NCBI GenBank assembly: GCA_964568845.1 | Contig: CAZMSC010000002.1 | Span: forward strand, 1 to 64,000 | Origin: DTBU01 sp964568845 | GTDB taxonomy: Archaea > Thermoproteota > CALKCG01 > B24 | Length of the DNA stretch: 64,000 bases | Reading direction: 5' to 3' | Part shown: piece after piece, positions 55,932 to 64,000 of the stretch | How positions within the stretch are numbered: position 1 is the first letter of the stretch | Layout of the letters: every line of letters starts with the position of its first letter | Notes under the pieces: model-generated | Seen by the model: only the letters and a program-made list of their open reading frames with translations | Database searches by the model: none | What the model was told of the DNA's origin: nothing | Position numbers and translations under genes: made by a program

Positions 55932-56849
55932 TCATCTGAAGATTTTAAACAACGGATGACTTCTATCTATTCGAACCTGTTTGAAACGCATGTTGTAGGC
56001 TATGTAGCTTGATATTACTGCACAAGCAGGATACACGTATTTGGCGTGTGAAATGGGGCCGTAGAGTATGAAGTTGGCACCCATAGCTATCGGTAGCGCT
56101 TGTGAAACGGCATCACAACATTTCAAAACCTCTGGCTGTACATCTTTCACTTTTTTCCACAGTGAAATAGCGTTGGCTGGGCCGCAGCCAGTCGGTAGAC
56201 CTGTCTCAGCTTTAACACCATAGACCGTTTGAGAAGCTAAGCCTATATCTGGCATATCAAGAACACATACGTCTACTAGTATTTTCTCAGCGCCAGCCTT
56301 CCTAGCGGCTTCAAGTAAACCCGGCTTATCGCTCAATCCAGTTAGGGTCTTTAATCTCCCTCTGGGTGTAGGGTCTCTTGGATTGAACAACTGGAGGACG
56401 ACATTTTTCATACCAGAATCTTTTATTGCGACGAGCTCCTCCTCCTTGTAATTTATGTCTAAGGAATTGTATATGGCTCTACTGGATAAGCCAGCCTCAG
56501 CTATGTACTTAGCGGCTTGCATTCTAACTTCAGCAGTTACTCCGTCTAGTAGAAATGGGCTGTCGGTTTTATCCGCTACAAATTCTACAAAGCGTATAAG
56601 TGCTTCAGATGTATGCCCTACGACGTCTATAATCCTCGGAAGACCATACTCGTCGGATACTTCTGCTTCTTCGTTGAGCAGTTTCTCAGCTCTAACTTCA
56701 TCGAATATTCCTCTAGACTCATCTAAGACTAACTTATGACCCTTGTAGAATATGCTTCCAATCATAACTGGTGGTAGTTGACCTGGTTGACCGCCGATTT
56801 TAACACCACCTATTTCAAAAACCGCTTGATCCCTATCAAACTTAAACAT
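55932..56849 (-). CDS. mtrH: MtrH: tetrahydromethanopterin methyltransferase subunit H family
   Basis: MtrH moves the methyl group of methyl-tetrahydromethanopterin to a corrinoid protein; in methanogens it is part of MtrA-H. The protein of about 305 residues shows FKFDRDQAVFEIGGVKIGGQ, GSIFYKGHKLVLD and ETGLPTGCGPANAI. No mtrA-G or corrinoid protein lies nearby, and such stand-alone MtrH proteins occur in non-methanogens with other methyl systems. ATG 56849 fits the family and has a GGGGAG Shine-Dalgarno; ATG 56861 is the longer option. Confidence 0.9.
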   Translation of the reverse strand: MFKFDRDQAVFEIGGVKIGGQPGQLPPVMIGSIFYKGHKLVLDESRGIFDEVRAEKLLNEEAEVSDEYGLPRIIDVVGHTSEALIRFVEFVADKTDSPFLLDGVTAEVRMQAAKYIAEAGLSSRAIYNSLDINYKEEELVAIKDSGMKNVVLQLFNPRDPTPRGRLKTLTGLSDKPGLLEAARKAGAEKILVDVCVLDMPDIGLASQTVYGVKAETGLPTGCGPANAISLWKKVKDVQPEVLKCCDAVSQALPIAMGANFILYGPISHAKYVYPACAVISSYIAYNMRFKQVRIDRSHPLFKIFR

Positions 56850-56948
56850 CGTGCTCCCCATCTTATGTGATAGAGGTTTAAGGTTAAATTAATATATTAA
56901 GTTGCTGTTAGAAAATATCTATAAATCAACTGGCGGTGAGTTGTAGAC

Positions 56949-57254
56949 ATGTGCTCTCGTCCTAAAGTCAGAAAGCTTCAGGGGATAGTTGAATCGATTG
57001 AGCGTACAGGTGAGAAGAAAGTCGATGAGAACGGTGTAGAGTGGGAGAAATGCATCTTCAACGTTAGACTAACGGGGTTCTCTAAGAGGACTCCGGATGA
57101 AGTGCTTCCTGAACACCTTAAAAGTAAGGTCGTTAAACTCGTCCGATGGGCTGCCTTCGACTGGCATTTTAAAACAGGTGTAAGGAAGACGCTTGAACCC
57201 GATGAGACGGAAGCAGTCTTAGAAGGTAGAAAAACCAGTACTGTTTATTGGTAA
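56949..57254 (+). CDS. Small unknown archaeal protein
   Basis: This 101-residue protein (QGIVESIERTGEKKVDENG, KVVKLVRWAAFDWHFKTGV) looks like a single small globular domain with alternating strands and a conserved-looking Trp-rich region. No family is recognised. It is divergent from mtrH and leads toward the gene at 57352. Confidence 0.65.
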   Translation: MCSRPKVRKLQGIVESIERTGEKKVDENGVEWEKCIFNVRLTGFSKRTPDEVLPEHLKSKVVKLVRWAAFDWHFKTGVRKTLEPDETEAVLEGRKTSTVYW

Positions 57255-57314
57255 TACGTGGAGAATTGAAAAGAGAGCTATTTGCCGTGGAAAAATAGCG
57301 TGACCACGGGAAGA

Positions 57315-57324
57315 TTTATATTTA
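57315..57324 (+). promoter_or_regulatory. TATA box of the gene at 57352
   Basis: TTTATATTTA with the preceding GGGAAGA lies about 28-36 nt before ATG 57352. The 15-nt block 57308-57322 recurs exactly at 58317-58331 ahead of vapB. Confidence 0.6.
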
Positions 57325-57351
57325 CAGTTAAAGTTCTCACACCTAGAGACT

Positions 57352-57825
57352 ATGAGTGCTTCAACTTTTGAGAAAGTCTTCTTGAATGCTATGAGGAAGA
57401 CTATAGGCGAGGTCATGAACTACGATAGAGACTTTGAAGAAGTAAAGAGTGAACTTAAGAAGCTTATAAAATCCAATCGTATAGATGCGAGAGATGTTCA
57501 GCAGATATTGGATCAAATACCGTCTTACGTATTCGGGTCGCTTGTCACAGATATAGCGATAGGCGCCATATTTGAAGGATCGTCAAAGGAAATGAGGCTT
57601 CAGAAGATGATAGCAGACGTCTTCATTAAAGTGTTCGAAGAAAAAGGCATTCAAATTCTCCTAAACCACTGTAATATAGAGACTGCCAGAAATATTCTTG
57701 GAGAAGAGAAAGTTGAAGAAATAGCCGAGAAAATAACAACGGAAGACATATTTCAAACGGAAGAATGTGAAAAATTCTGCAATAAAATTATCAAAGTCTT
57801 AGAAGAGGCGCTTAAAGCTAAATGA
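57352..57825 (+). CDS. Unknown helical protein; tail partly duplicated downstream
   Basis: This 157-residue protein appears helical and acidic at the C-terminus (FLNAMRKTIGEVMNYDRDF, AEKITTEDIFQTEECEKF). No family is recognised. A promoter with a TATA box lies at 57315-57324. A related fragment of its tail (IAEKITTEDIF) occurs after vapC at 59003-59040, and its promoter block recurs ahead of vapB, so a second copy seems to have been replaced by vapBC. Confidence 0.65.
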   Translation: MSASTFEKVFLNAMRKTIGEVMNYDRDFEEVKSELKKLIKSNRIDARDVQQILDQIPSYVFGSLVTDIAIGAIFEGSSKEMRLQKMIADVFIKVFEEKGIQILLNHCNIETARNILGEEKVEEIAEKITTEDIFQTEECEKFCNKIIKVLEEALKAK

Positions 57826-58316
57826 AGACTCAGATGGCCGGCAATCAGCCTCCTACAAATGTATCAAGAATTACAGCCTCGCTATCCGCGTAATGCGTGA
57901 GTAAAAGTTCGATCAACTTAAGAGAGAAATGTCCACACTTTGAAAAACACCTCTACGTTTCAACTTCTGTTAAGTCTAAAAGCTCTTATAACTTGGGCCT
58001 ATCTACAGAATATTTATAAGCTTTGATGGTGGGCTCGAATATGTTCATCCGTATTCACTTATACGCCAAGGCGCTGTTAAATTGATGTTTTCACGTTAAT
58101 CCTCTTCTAACGTATTTGTTTAAGCTAGCTATTTTTGTTAGTCACTTTCCTTGTTACACTGGAAGTACCTATTTGAATAGCTCGCGGCTCAACTGTTGCT
58201 GAACTATACGATCTTATGCATGTCTAACCTCCGTTCGGCCTTTGTCCTTTGGATTCTACCCCGTTTTTCTAATCTATAAGTTCGCCTTTGAGATGTAAAA
58301 AGCCCTTAGGTTATAG
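57826..58316. other. Non-coding region between unknown gene and vapBC
   Basis: About 490 bases hold no long frame or RNA signature. It would be the intervening sequence between two copies of the 57352 gene if the duplication idea is correct. Many short AT-rich stretches are present. Confidence 0.4.
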
Positions 58317-58323
58317 GGGAAGA

Positions 58324-58362
58324 TTTATATTGTAAAACTTATAGTAATACTTTGTAATACTT
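58324..58362 (+). promoter_or_regulatory. vapBC promoter with three 9-nt operator-like repeats
   Basis: A TATA box TTTATAT (58324-58330) is followed by GTAAAACTT (58332-58340), GTAATACTT (58344-58352) and GTAATACTT (58354-58362), which ends just before the vapB ATG. Such repeats between TATA and start suit autoregulation by the AbrB-type antitoxin. Confidence 0.55.
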
Positions 58363-58608
58363 ATGGTTAAACTTAAGTTGAAGGTTGGGCCAAAAGGGCA
58401 GATAGTGCTCCCGAAGATAGTTAGGGACAAACTTGGAATTAAGCCTCGTAGCTACGTGATAGCGGTTCTCAAGGAGAACGAGCTAACTTTGCAGAGAGGG
58501 ACAGACATCGACGAGTTTCTAGATTGGCTGAAAAGGTCTAGGAAGCCCATAGTGAGGCTCGTCTCCAGGTTCAGCTTGGAGGATGAGGTTATTGAGGCTC
58601 TTCCTTGA
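58363..58608 (+). CDS. vapB: VapB antitoxin, AbrB/MazE-type DNA-binding
   Basis: This 81-residue antitoxin has the swapped-hairpin AbrB fold motif KVGPKGQIVLPKIVRDKLGI and a C-terminal toxin-binding tail with DIDEFLDWLKRS. It would bind VapC and repress its own promoter through the GTAATACTT repeats. It overlaps vapC by 26 nt, typical of coupled toxin-antitoxin genes. Confidence 0.92.
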   Translation: MVKLKLKVGPKGQIVLPKIVRDKLGIKPRSYVIAVLKENELTLQRGTDIDEFLDWLKRSRKPIVRLVSRFSLEDEVIEALP

Positions 58609-59002
58609 CTCCTCCTACTTAATATATCTCAGATACTCTGAGAATGATGAAATATTCAACTACGTGATAAGTTTCTTAGAAAGGGCCTTCAAACGTGGAG
58701 ACAATCTGTTTATTAATATGGTCGTTGTAGATGAAGTATTATGGATTTTGACAAGGAAATACAGAGTTCCATTAGGCGAAGTCTTTGAACTGATGGATCA
58801 ATTAATGCCTCTTCTAAAGGTAGTTCCAATAGACTACGCTGACTATGACGTTTTGAGGAAAGCAATGGTAAACTATGGATTAAAGCCCTCAGATGCGCTT
58901 CACATAGCTTCCATGAATAAAGCTGGAATCAAGCATATAGTCTCAGAAGACAATGAATTCGACAAGATACCGTGGGTGAAGAGAATCTGGATAAGCACAT
59001 GA
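58583..59002 (+). CDS. vapC: VapC toxin, PIN-domain RNase
   Basis: This 139-residue PIN-domain nuclease has acidic metal ligands in RLFLDSSYLIYL, NMVVVDEVLWIL, LKPSDALHIASM and IVSEDNEFDKI. VapC toxins cut tRNA or rRNA. ATG 58583 lies inside vapB with a GGAG Shine-Dalgarno. It is followed directly by the duplicated gene tail at 59003. Confidence 0.92.
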   Translation: MRLLRLFLDSSYLIYLRYSENDEIFNYVISFLERAFKRGDNLFINMVVVDEVLWILTRKYRVPLGEVFELMDQLMPLLKVVPIDYADYDVLRKAMVNYGLKPSDALHIASMNKAGIKHIVSEDNEFDKIPWVKRIWIST

Positions 59003-59040
59003 ATTGCCGAAAAAATAACAACGGAAGATATATTTCACAC
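59003..59040 (+). repeat. Diverged copy of the 57352 gene tail
   Basis: About 34 of 38 bases match 57721-57758, in the same reading frame (IAEKITTEDIFHT against IAEKITTEDIFQT). The match begins right after the vapC stop. With the exact 15-nt promoter match at 57308-57322 and 58317-58331, the vapBC pair lies between the two ends of a second copy. Confidence 0.7.
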
Positions 59041-59224
59041 TCAAATTTTTCGACGCTGAGGGATATATTATCGCCTTGGTTCCAATTTTCTTTTTGAAGC
59101 GTATTCATGTTAGTAATTTTTTAAGGAAGTATGAAGTAAGCGAAATCGATTTGTTGTCAATGATTGGCAATAGGATTAAAGTAAGTGGAGAAATAATCTT
59201 TAAGAAAGTTTGTAATCCGTTGTT

Positions 59225-59923
59225 TTATATCAAGTTATCCATTTCCCAAATTCTCTCGCAGAATAGGCATCCCTCTCCCTTTTCTCCTGTTTCACGGTCG
59301 CTTACGATGATGCGGATCTGACTGTAATCTGAGTTTTTTAAGTTTGTGGGAATAGTCGTCTGGATTAGATACCCGTATATCGACTGATTTCCGCCTGCCG
59401 TCTCCCTCACCTTATTTACTTCAAGAATCTTCATGGTTTGATCATCTATGATGACTTCAATATCGTCCTTAGCTAGGTTTGGTGCGATATCAATTATGCT
59501 GAGATTATGGCTTACGTTGCGTAATTCATCCGGTGATAGTGGGAATCCTATGCCGAGACGTTGCGAAAATTCTTTTGCTCTTTTGAGGCTCATAGGTCGA
59601 AAATATATTTGTATGGAGGGTAATCCGCCTTGAGGTATCCATGCGTTTATCGCGTAAACTTCAAGGCCGTTGATACGGGGATTAACTTCTAAGTCCTGAT
59701 AAGCTGGGATATTCCATGCCCAATATTCAAGGTTTTTTATGGCGTAATCCTTGCATGCCCATAAGGCAATGTAGTTACCCTCGCTAACTTCAAGGCTGTA
59801 TTTGCCATCTGCGTCGGAGAACGTCTGGTAAATCGCTTTAAATTTTTTGCTTAAAACTACAATTTCCACTCTCTCCATCGGGTTACCGTTGAAATCTGTC
59901 ACCTTTCCATGTATTCTAATCAA
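59225..59923 (-). CDS. Carboxypeptidase-regulatory-like domain protein
   Basis: This 232-residue protein has an N-terminal Ig-like carboxypeptidase regulatory domain (IRIHGKVTDFNGNPMERVEI, DADGKYSLEVSEGNYIALWA) of about 85 residues. The remaining 150 residues are unrecognised, with an end GEGCLFCERIWEMDNL that has a CxxC-like pair. No signal peptide is present, so it may be cytoplasmic. ATG 59923 is the start. Confidence 0.7.
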   Translation of the reverse strand: MIRIHGKVTDFNGNPMERVEIVVLSKKFKAIYQTFSDADGKYSLEVSEGNYIALWACKDYAIKNLEYWAWNIPAYQDLEVNPRINGLEVYAINAWIPQGGLPSIQIYFRPMSLKRAKEFSQRLGIGFPLSPDELRNVSHNLSIIDIAPNLAKDDIEVIIDDQTMKILEVNKVRETAGGNQSIYGYLIQTTIPTNLKNSDYSQIRIIVSDRETGEKGEGCLFCERIWEMDNLI

Positions 59924-60297
59924 AACCGTAGCCTCAGCATTTTAGTATGACCTCCTGTTAATAAGATTTTCCAGGTTGATAATTCTTAACAGACTTCTAA
60001 GTTATTTTAGCCAGCTTCCAAAGTTTACCTCTATCAGTTTATATTGCTAGTTTCCAGCCCAACCTCTTCAGCCACATTCAGCATGATTTTTCAGCCTGGC
60101 GTTACATGTACCCATCCAATTGACTTTCTAGTGAAGTCTTTACAAGGGTAAATTTTCAGTCCCTTTCCATTATGCATACTATCTCAGTCATTGAGTTGAG
60201 GCATCCGAGGAATTATCTGCCACGTCTATACATACTATATCGACTGTCGCGGGCGCGTTGGATTTAAAAGGTGGAAAATATTTAATCCGAATACTGG
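59924..60297. other. Non-coding region
   Basis: No gene, RNA or repeat is recognised. It lies between the Ig-like domain gene and tRNA-Ser(TGA), both on the minus strand. AT-rich runs at 60265-60290 are compatible with a tRNA terminator. Confidence 0.4.
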
Positions 60298-60386
60298 CGC
60301 CGGGGGTGGGATTTGAACCCACGAGGGCCCGGAGGGCCCACAGGCTCTCAAGGCCTGCGCGTTTGTCCTAGCTCCGCAACCCCGGC
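60298..60386 (-). tRNA. tRNA-Ser (anticodon TGA)
   Basis: The 89-nt cloverleaf on the minus strand has acceptor arms GCCGGGG and CCCCGGC, D stem GCG/CGC, anticodon loop CTTGAGA (anticodon TGA), a long variable arm and T arm GTGGG-TTCAAAT-CCCAC, with discriminator G. The D stem differs from the other tRNA-Ser by compensatory pairs (GCG/CGC against GCC/GGC). No intron or CCA. A box-A-like TTTAACATAAA lies about 45-50 nt upstream. Confidence 0.95.
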
Positions 60387-60521
60387 TTTAGTGATTTCTT
60401 TGGTGTTCTAAGTAGTAGTTTGCTAACCTTTATGTTAAACGTTTCTTTAAAGATTGCTGTATAGTAATTCCCTATGGCATGGGGTGGTGTTTATTTTGGC
60501 TCTGTTGGCGAAAAATTAGGT

Positions 60522-61440
60522 TTAGACAATTAACTCTTGTAAGTATACTTCTCTTGAGTTTTCTACGGTGGATTTCAACGAGGCTTCTAGAAAAGCGATT
60601 ATTTCAATGGTTTCCTCCGGGTTTATCGGCATTTTACGGGTTTGAAACATTTCAACAGCCTTCTTCAATAACTCTCTGTAAATGTGCTGTGTATCTATGC
60701 TTGAGCATACTATGCTACTCTCGTAGAAGGCCGTGAAGCCATAACTATGTGGGCCTCTTCTCATTCCTCTGAATACTCCTATACGTTCGTCGCGCCATAT
60801 GCCGACGACCACGTCCCAGCCATCCTTATGGAGACATCTGACGGATTCACATCCAACTCCCATAATTGTGTATAGCATTTCTACACCATGAATACCGTAG
60901 TTGAAGAGACCTGGGTTTTTCGGATGTAGAATAGCTGGCGAGTAGGTTTCAGCCCCTAAGACTTCACCTAAGTCTCGCCTGGACTTTAAACTTTGAATTT
61001 CAAGAGCATATCTTAGGGACGAAGCTGAAAAAACCGGTGTATTGTAAGAGCGAGCTAATTCGAAAATTATCTCAGCATCTGCTACACTGCAGGTAAATGG
61101 TTTATCTATAAACAGTTATAAACAGTGGTATTCCGTTTTCTATGAATGGCTTGGCGCTCTCAAAGTGTAGTCCTCCCTCCTGTTGCTCCAGCATTACTGC
61201 GTCAACCTCACCGATAATCTCTTCAGCCGAACCGACGATTTCGACCCCAAACTCTTTAAGAAGCTGTGTTCTCTGTAAGATTATTTTTTTATCGGCGAAA
61301 TTTGAAGACCCACCTGGATAACCCACTGTCACCCTCGCACCATAAACCCATTGTTCTTCAGATATATCTACATGGTTTATACGCTTAGTGAATTCAATGG
61401 CATGGGAGGTATCAAAACCGATTATTCCAATTCTTATCAA
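60522..61440 (-). pseudogene. Gfo/Idh/MocA-like oxidoreductase broken by a 10-bp tandem duplication
   Basis: The N-terminal part (61440-61102) has a Rossmann motif IRIGIIGFDTSHAIEFTKR and reads to GIPLFITVYR-stop. A downstream in-frame region gives DKPFTCSVADAEIIFELA and then MLYTIMGVGCESVRCLHKDG to the end at 60522. Removing one copy of a perfect 10-bp tandem repeat (61107-61126) restores PLFIDKPFTCS, the family's conserved E/DKP segment. The full gene would be about 302 residues. It may be a recent null allele, a phase-variable switch or an assembly error. Convergence with the GH36 gene is divergent in direction. Confidence 0.85.
61107..61126 (-). repeat. 10-bp tandem duplication inside the oxidoreductase gene
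   Basis: TATAAACAGT occurs twice in direct succession (61107-61116 and 61117-61126). The extra copy shifts the reading frame of the oxidoreductase. Slipped-strand loss would restore it. Confidence 0.85.
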
Positions 61441-61746
61441 GAGCGGTCACTACGACATTTAAATCCAACATTTTAACTAGAAGAATATTTCGCTATATGG
61501 AAGAGAATAGTTGATGGAGATTATACAACCTTAGATAATCGTCTGAAAAATTGAAGAATATCCATAGGGTTTAGACATGTTCATTCAACGTTTCGTACGA
61601 TTCGAATAAACCTATTTTTGAATTTAAGGCTTGACGTGGTGTTGGAGGATTTATTAATAGATATCTATGGTATGGGATTCTGAAAGATTTAGAAGAAATA
61701 CATTTATTTTCTTACACCTCAATTTCTAACTGTTAAGGTGTAGAAT
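61441..61746. promoter_or_regulatory. Divergent region between the oxidoreductase and GH36 genes
   Basis: About 300 bases with no frame of note. AT-rich elements at 61647-61660 and 61695-61707 could hold the GH36 promoter. An AGGTG Shine-Dalgarno lies at 61736-61740. Confidence 0.4.
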
Positions 61747-63885
61747 TTGAGTGAACCGATCATTAACGTGGGGAATATACAGTTAAATATAAAGTCTGTT
61801 ACGGTTACATTTACCGATAAATCGAAGTCGATATGTGCATATGAAGGTTTACGTAGAGAGGATGGCTATGTACTCTACAAGTATGGTTGTAGAGATGCAA
61901 TAGTAGACGTATATACATCATACAACGGTAAATCGTACATCCTAGGCTTCTCAATAACGTCTCTGAAAAACCTGGATTCTGAAAGACCGTTGGAGATCGA
62001 ATTTACATCGAGCAGACCACGTAAAGCTTTAGTATTAACAACCCATAGGGATGCCGCTAAATGCTACTCGAACGCCTTCGGATACTACAATCAATATGCC
62101 ATAGGTAAGAATCCGGAAAGCCCCAAACCCCCCGATGACCCCAGTTATCCTCCTAAGCTAGGCTATATTGAGCACGATGAATATGCCCGTGGTTATCCAT
62201 GCTGGTCTTATCCGGTGCTATCTGAAGGCTTTGAACAGATACCACATTATAGCATTTTCCTACTAGCTGATTATGACGGCGAATATTTAGCGTTGCTTAC
62301 GCTCACAGATGGATATGCTACAACGTACATTGAACCTGAATTAAAGCTCAGAGCCTTTCTAGGTAAAACTGTAAAAAGTGTCGAATTAAACTGGATTGCA
62401 TCGATCAGCGTAGATTACGACCCGTACAACGCTGTGAAAGCCTGCGTTGAATACGCCTCCTCATACGTTATGTTTAAGCCTCGAAGGTTAAAGAAGCGAC
62501 CTATGTTCATAGATAAAATCGGATGGTGTTCGTGGAATGCTCTACTCACAGATGACCTGTCCCACGAAAACATTGTTAGAATAATTGGAGGTTTACTGAA
62601 AAAGGGATTGCGTTTAGGCTGGGCTGTAATAGATGATGGATGGCAGGATGAAGTTAAGAGAGAAGGTTGGCCTCGCAGGATCTTGAGAAGGTTATCTGCG
62701 AATGAAAGGTTTCCCGAAGGCTTAAAGGGTGTCGTTGGAAGTCTGAAGAAGCTTGGCATAGACCTAGTAGGTTTGTGGCATACTATAAATGTCCACTGGA
62801 GCGGGTTTGAAAAAACCTTGGCCAGAGAGTTAAGCGTTAAAAGCTACTTCTCCAGGTTCAATGAGAGTTATGTTCCACCACCTACGTTAAACGAAGCGCT
62901 TGAATTTTATGAGAAGTTCTATTCCTGGTTAAAAGATAACGGAGTAGATTTTGTTAAAGTCGACAATCAGTGGGTTATCCATATACTGTATGATGGAGAT
63001 CATACTGTAGGTGAAGCTTCCAAAAACGTGGAGCTGGCTTTACAGGTAGCTGTCTATGCTAAAGGCTTAGATCTGCTAAACTGCATGTCCATGGCTCCTG
63101 AAAACTATAGCAATTTCCTACTTAGTAATGCTATGAGGGTCTCCATGGACTATATACCGTTCTGGAAGGCTGATGCTAAACTCCACACAATCTTCAGCTT
63201 TTACAATGCTTTACTATTCGGACATATAGCGTATCCGGACTACGATATGTTCATGTCATACGATCCATATGCGAAGGTGCACGCCGTAGCTAGGGTATTT
63301 AGCGGCGGGCCTATCTACATAACGGATAGGGAACCGGAGAAAACGGATATGGATTTACTTAAACGTTTCGTACTATCAGATGGGAGGCTTATCAGAGTAG
63401 ATGAACCTGCTTTACCTTCAAAAGACGTCTTGTTTAAAGACCCGTATAATGAGCCTATACTGTTGAAAGTGGCTTCGAAAGCTGGAGGAAGTGTAGCGGT
63501 TGCAGTATTCAATGTAAATAGAGAAGGTAGGAGGATAGAAGAATCTCTAACGCTTGACATGTTACCCTTCAAAGTTAAGCGTGAGGAGTATGCTTACTAC
63601 AAGGTGTTTAAGAATGAGTGTGGCTTGCTGAAAACAGATGATAAATTGGACTTCTCTCTTGGAGAGCTTGACGTTGAAGTTGTTACGTTAGCTCCGATTA
63701 AAAATGGTAAAGCGGTGATAGGGTTAAAAGAGTATATTCTTCCATCAGCTCTCGTAGAAGTCTTAGAGACGGTCAACGACAAGATTCTTGTTAAAGCCGA
63801 AGCCTCAGGTACACTCATATATTATGCAAACGGCGCTTTTAATGAAGTGAAAGTTGAAGAGGGGTCTATAGTAGAAGTAGATTAA
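61747..63885 (+). CDS. GH36-family alpha-galactosidase / raffinose-synthase-like enzyme
   Basis: This 712-residue protein resembles archaeal GH36 alpha-galactosidases. It has IGWCSWNALLTDDLSHENI, LGWAVIDDGWQDEVK, a nucleophile region DFVKVDNQWVIH near residue 412, and ISVDYDPYNAV earlier. GH36 releases alpha-galactose by a retaining mechanism. No signal peptide is evident, so it probably acts inside the cell. Start TTG 61747 has AGGTG about 7 nt upstream. It lies opposite the broken Gfo/Idh gene. Confidence 0.92.
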   Translation: MSEPIINVGNIQLNIKSVTVTFTDKSKSICAYEGLRREDGYVLYKYGCRDAIVDVYTSYNGKSYILGFSITSLKNLDSERPLEIEFTSSRPRKALVLTTHRDAAKCYSNAFGYYNQYAIGKNPESPKPPDDPSYPPKLGYIEHDEYARGYPCWSYPVLSEGFEQIPHYSIFLLADYDGEYLALLTLTDGYATTYIEPELKLRAFLGKTVKSVELNWIASISVDYDPYNAVKACVEYASSYVMFKPRRLKKRPMFIDKIGWCSWNALLTDDLSHENIVRIIGGLLKKGLRLGWAVIDDGWQDEVKREGWPRRILRRLSANERFPEGLKGVVGSLKKLGIDLVGLWHTINVHWSGFEKTLARELSVKSYFSRFNESYVPPPTLNEALEFYEKFYSWLKDNGVDFVKVDNQWVIHILYDGDHTVGEASKNVELALQVAVYAKGLDLLNCMSMAPENYSNFLLSNAMRVSMDYIPFWKADAKLHTIFSFYNALLFGHIAYPDYDMFMSYDPYAKVHAVARVFSGGPIYITDREPEKTDMDLLKRFVLSDGRLIRVDEPALPSKDVLFKDPYNEPILLKVASKAGGSVAVAVFNVNREGRRIEESLTLDMLPFKVKREEYAYYKVFKNECGLLKTDDKLDFSLGELDVEVVTLAPIKNGKAVIGLKEYILPSALVEVLETVNDKILVKAEASGTLIYYANGAFNEVKVEEGSIVEVD

Positions 63886-64000
63886 CAGTGCTATAGATTC
63901 CCTCAACTATTTAGCGTTTTTACATTTTTCCAATGAAGACGTTAAGTTTGTTTTACGTGGCCCATCTATTATAGAATTTTCACGGCTTAAATCTGAGACA

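Noticed and set aside
1..64000. CRISPR array or insertion sequence with inverted ends
   Set aside because: No regularly spaced repeats and no transposase with terminal inverted repeats were seen.

Overview
The window is archaeal chromosome, most likely from an uncultured heterotrophic thermoproteotal or Bathyarchaeia-like lineage; the exact lineage cannot be fixed from this sequence. Archaeal markers include topoisomerase VI A and B, a proteasome beta subunit, archaeal CoaD, geranylgeranyl reductase, Trm5, TtuA, DUF371 and DUF2116 proteins, fused Fae-Hps, MtrH, TATA-box promoters and near-leaderless starts.

Layout. 1-10.3 kb: RtcB RNA ligase carrying an intein, a small tautomerase, a frameshifted NIF3-like gene, an oxidoreductase, an MFS transporter, CoaD, geranylgeranyl reductase, an isoaspartyl methyltransferase gene (pcm) interrupted by a 29-nt intron, and DUF371. 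10.3-18 kb: trm5, the operon leuA-ilvB-ilvH-ilvC and divergent ilvD, which cover most of branched-chain amino-acid synthesis. 18-23.5 kb: sufCB, an aminotransferase, a SPOUT methyltransferase, DUF429 and a proteasome beta subunit whose catalytic Thr1 is Ala. 24-34 kb: a DUF5107-TPR protein, Fae-Hps, a URO-D-like protein, a truncated HTH regulator, an amidohydrolase gene with an in-frame TAG, and a three-gene sugar-acid operon. 34-44.4 kb: a long transaldolase-like protein, a ChlI/ChlD-like protein, a ROK kinase, TtuA, an M50 protease, a nucleotidyltransferase, a KH protein and an amidohydrolase. 44.7-52 kb: a small unknown, a secreted protein, top6BA and a GH106-like enzyme. 52-64 kb: two tRNA-Ser genes, membrane proteins, an unknown gene paired with a PqqD-domain gene, a lone mtrH, a VapBC pair lodged in the scar of a duplicated gene, a frameshifted oxidoreductase and a GH36 enzyme.

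The strongest new observation is the pcm intron. Its flanks fold into an archaeal bulge-helix-bulge with two 3-nt bulges and a 4-bp central helix, and excision at the canonical positions restores the family's conserved APHMVC segment exactly. The RtcB in the same window is the kind of ligase that would join the exons. A second theme is apparent CTG initiation: in three unrelated genes the only start that fits both the family N-terminus and the Shine-Dalgarno sequence is CTG, each at an identical GGNGAT-N4-CTG arrangement.

Metabolically the genes suggest an anaerobic-type heterotroph that uses plant-type or other glycans (GH106-like, GH36, ROK kinase, sugar-acid operon), makes pentose phosphates through Fae-Hps and perhaps a transaldolase-like enzyme, and has C1-methyl chemistry (MtrH, URO-D-like). 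Several genes are broken by single small lesions (1-nt shift, TGG-to-TAG-like stop, 10-bp tandem duplication), reflecting either recent decay or assembly error.
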